DNA from: Verrucomicrobiota bacterium
Lineage (GTDB): Bacteria; Verrucomicrobiota; Verrucomicrobiia; Verrucomicrobiales; Verrucomicrobiaceae
Reading direction: 5' to 3'
Assembly: GCA_023429545.1 (NCBI GenBank)
Contig: JAEYUU010000069.1
Span: forward strand, 1-6,026
DNA length: 6,026 bases
Position 1 is the first letter of the stretch. Every line of letters begins with the position of its first letter. The notes beneath the pieces are model-generated. The model made no database searches and was not told the origin of the DNA. It saw only the letters and a program-made list of their open reading frames with translations. This document shows, one piece after another, positions 6,025 to 6,026 of the stretch. Both the position numbers and the translations under genes were made by a program.

Positions 6025-6026
6025 GA

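Overview
All genes supported here lie on the minus strand, so the window reads biologically from right to left. It is GC-rich, and coding genes show strong G/C preference at third positions, which throws long antisense shadow frames. Gene starts lack recognisable Shine-Dalgarno sequences and one start is TTG. The MoxR / DUF58 / BatA-like vWA module preceded by a large Q/S-rich coiled-coil membrane protein resembles gene sets seen in Verrucomicrobia and Planctomycetes; Verrucomicrobia is my best guess, by inference only.

Layout in transcription order: (1) 6024-5002, an all-helical soluble protein of unknown function with a TPR-like tail, possibly truncated by the window edge. (2) 5001-4500, a 502-base gap holding a doubtful small reading frame, a striking 45-bp imperfect palindrome (4617-4661) and a weak promoter candidate. 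(3) 4499-2811, a 562-residue membrane-anchored coiled-coil protein with a Q/S/N-rich linker and a seven-cysteine patch. (4) 2810-2607, a 204-base gap with a composite inverted repeat. (5) 2606-1611, a MoxR-family AAA+ ATPase. (6) 1582-677, a DUF58 protein with a vWA-like fold. (7) 637 to beyond the left edge, a BatA-like membrane vWA protein interrupted by one in-frame TAA at 107-109.

How they fit together: MoxR ATPases act with DUF58 and vWA partners, probably as chaperone-like systems that mature or regulate envelope or metal-dependent proteins. The coiled-coil protein is plausibly the large periplasmic partner. MoxR, DUF58 and BatA-like genes are close together (28 and 39 bases apart) and probably co-transcribed. 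The substrate of this system is unknown. The main anomalies are the nonsense codon inside the vWA domain, the two intergenic palindromic elements, and the cysteine patch in the coiled-coil protein. I see no rRNA, tRNA, CRISPR array, transposase gene or convincing intrinsic terminator.
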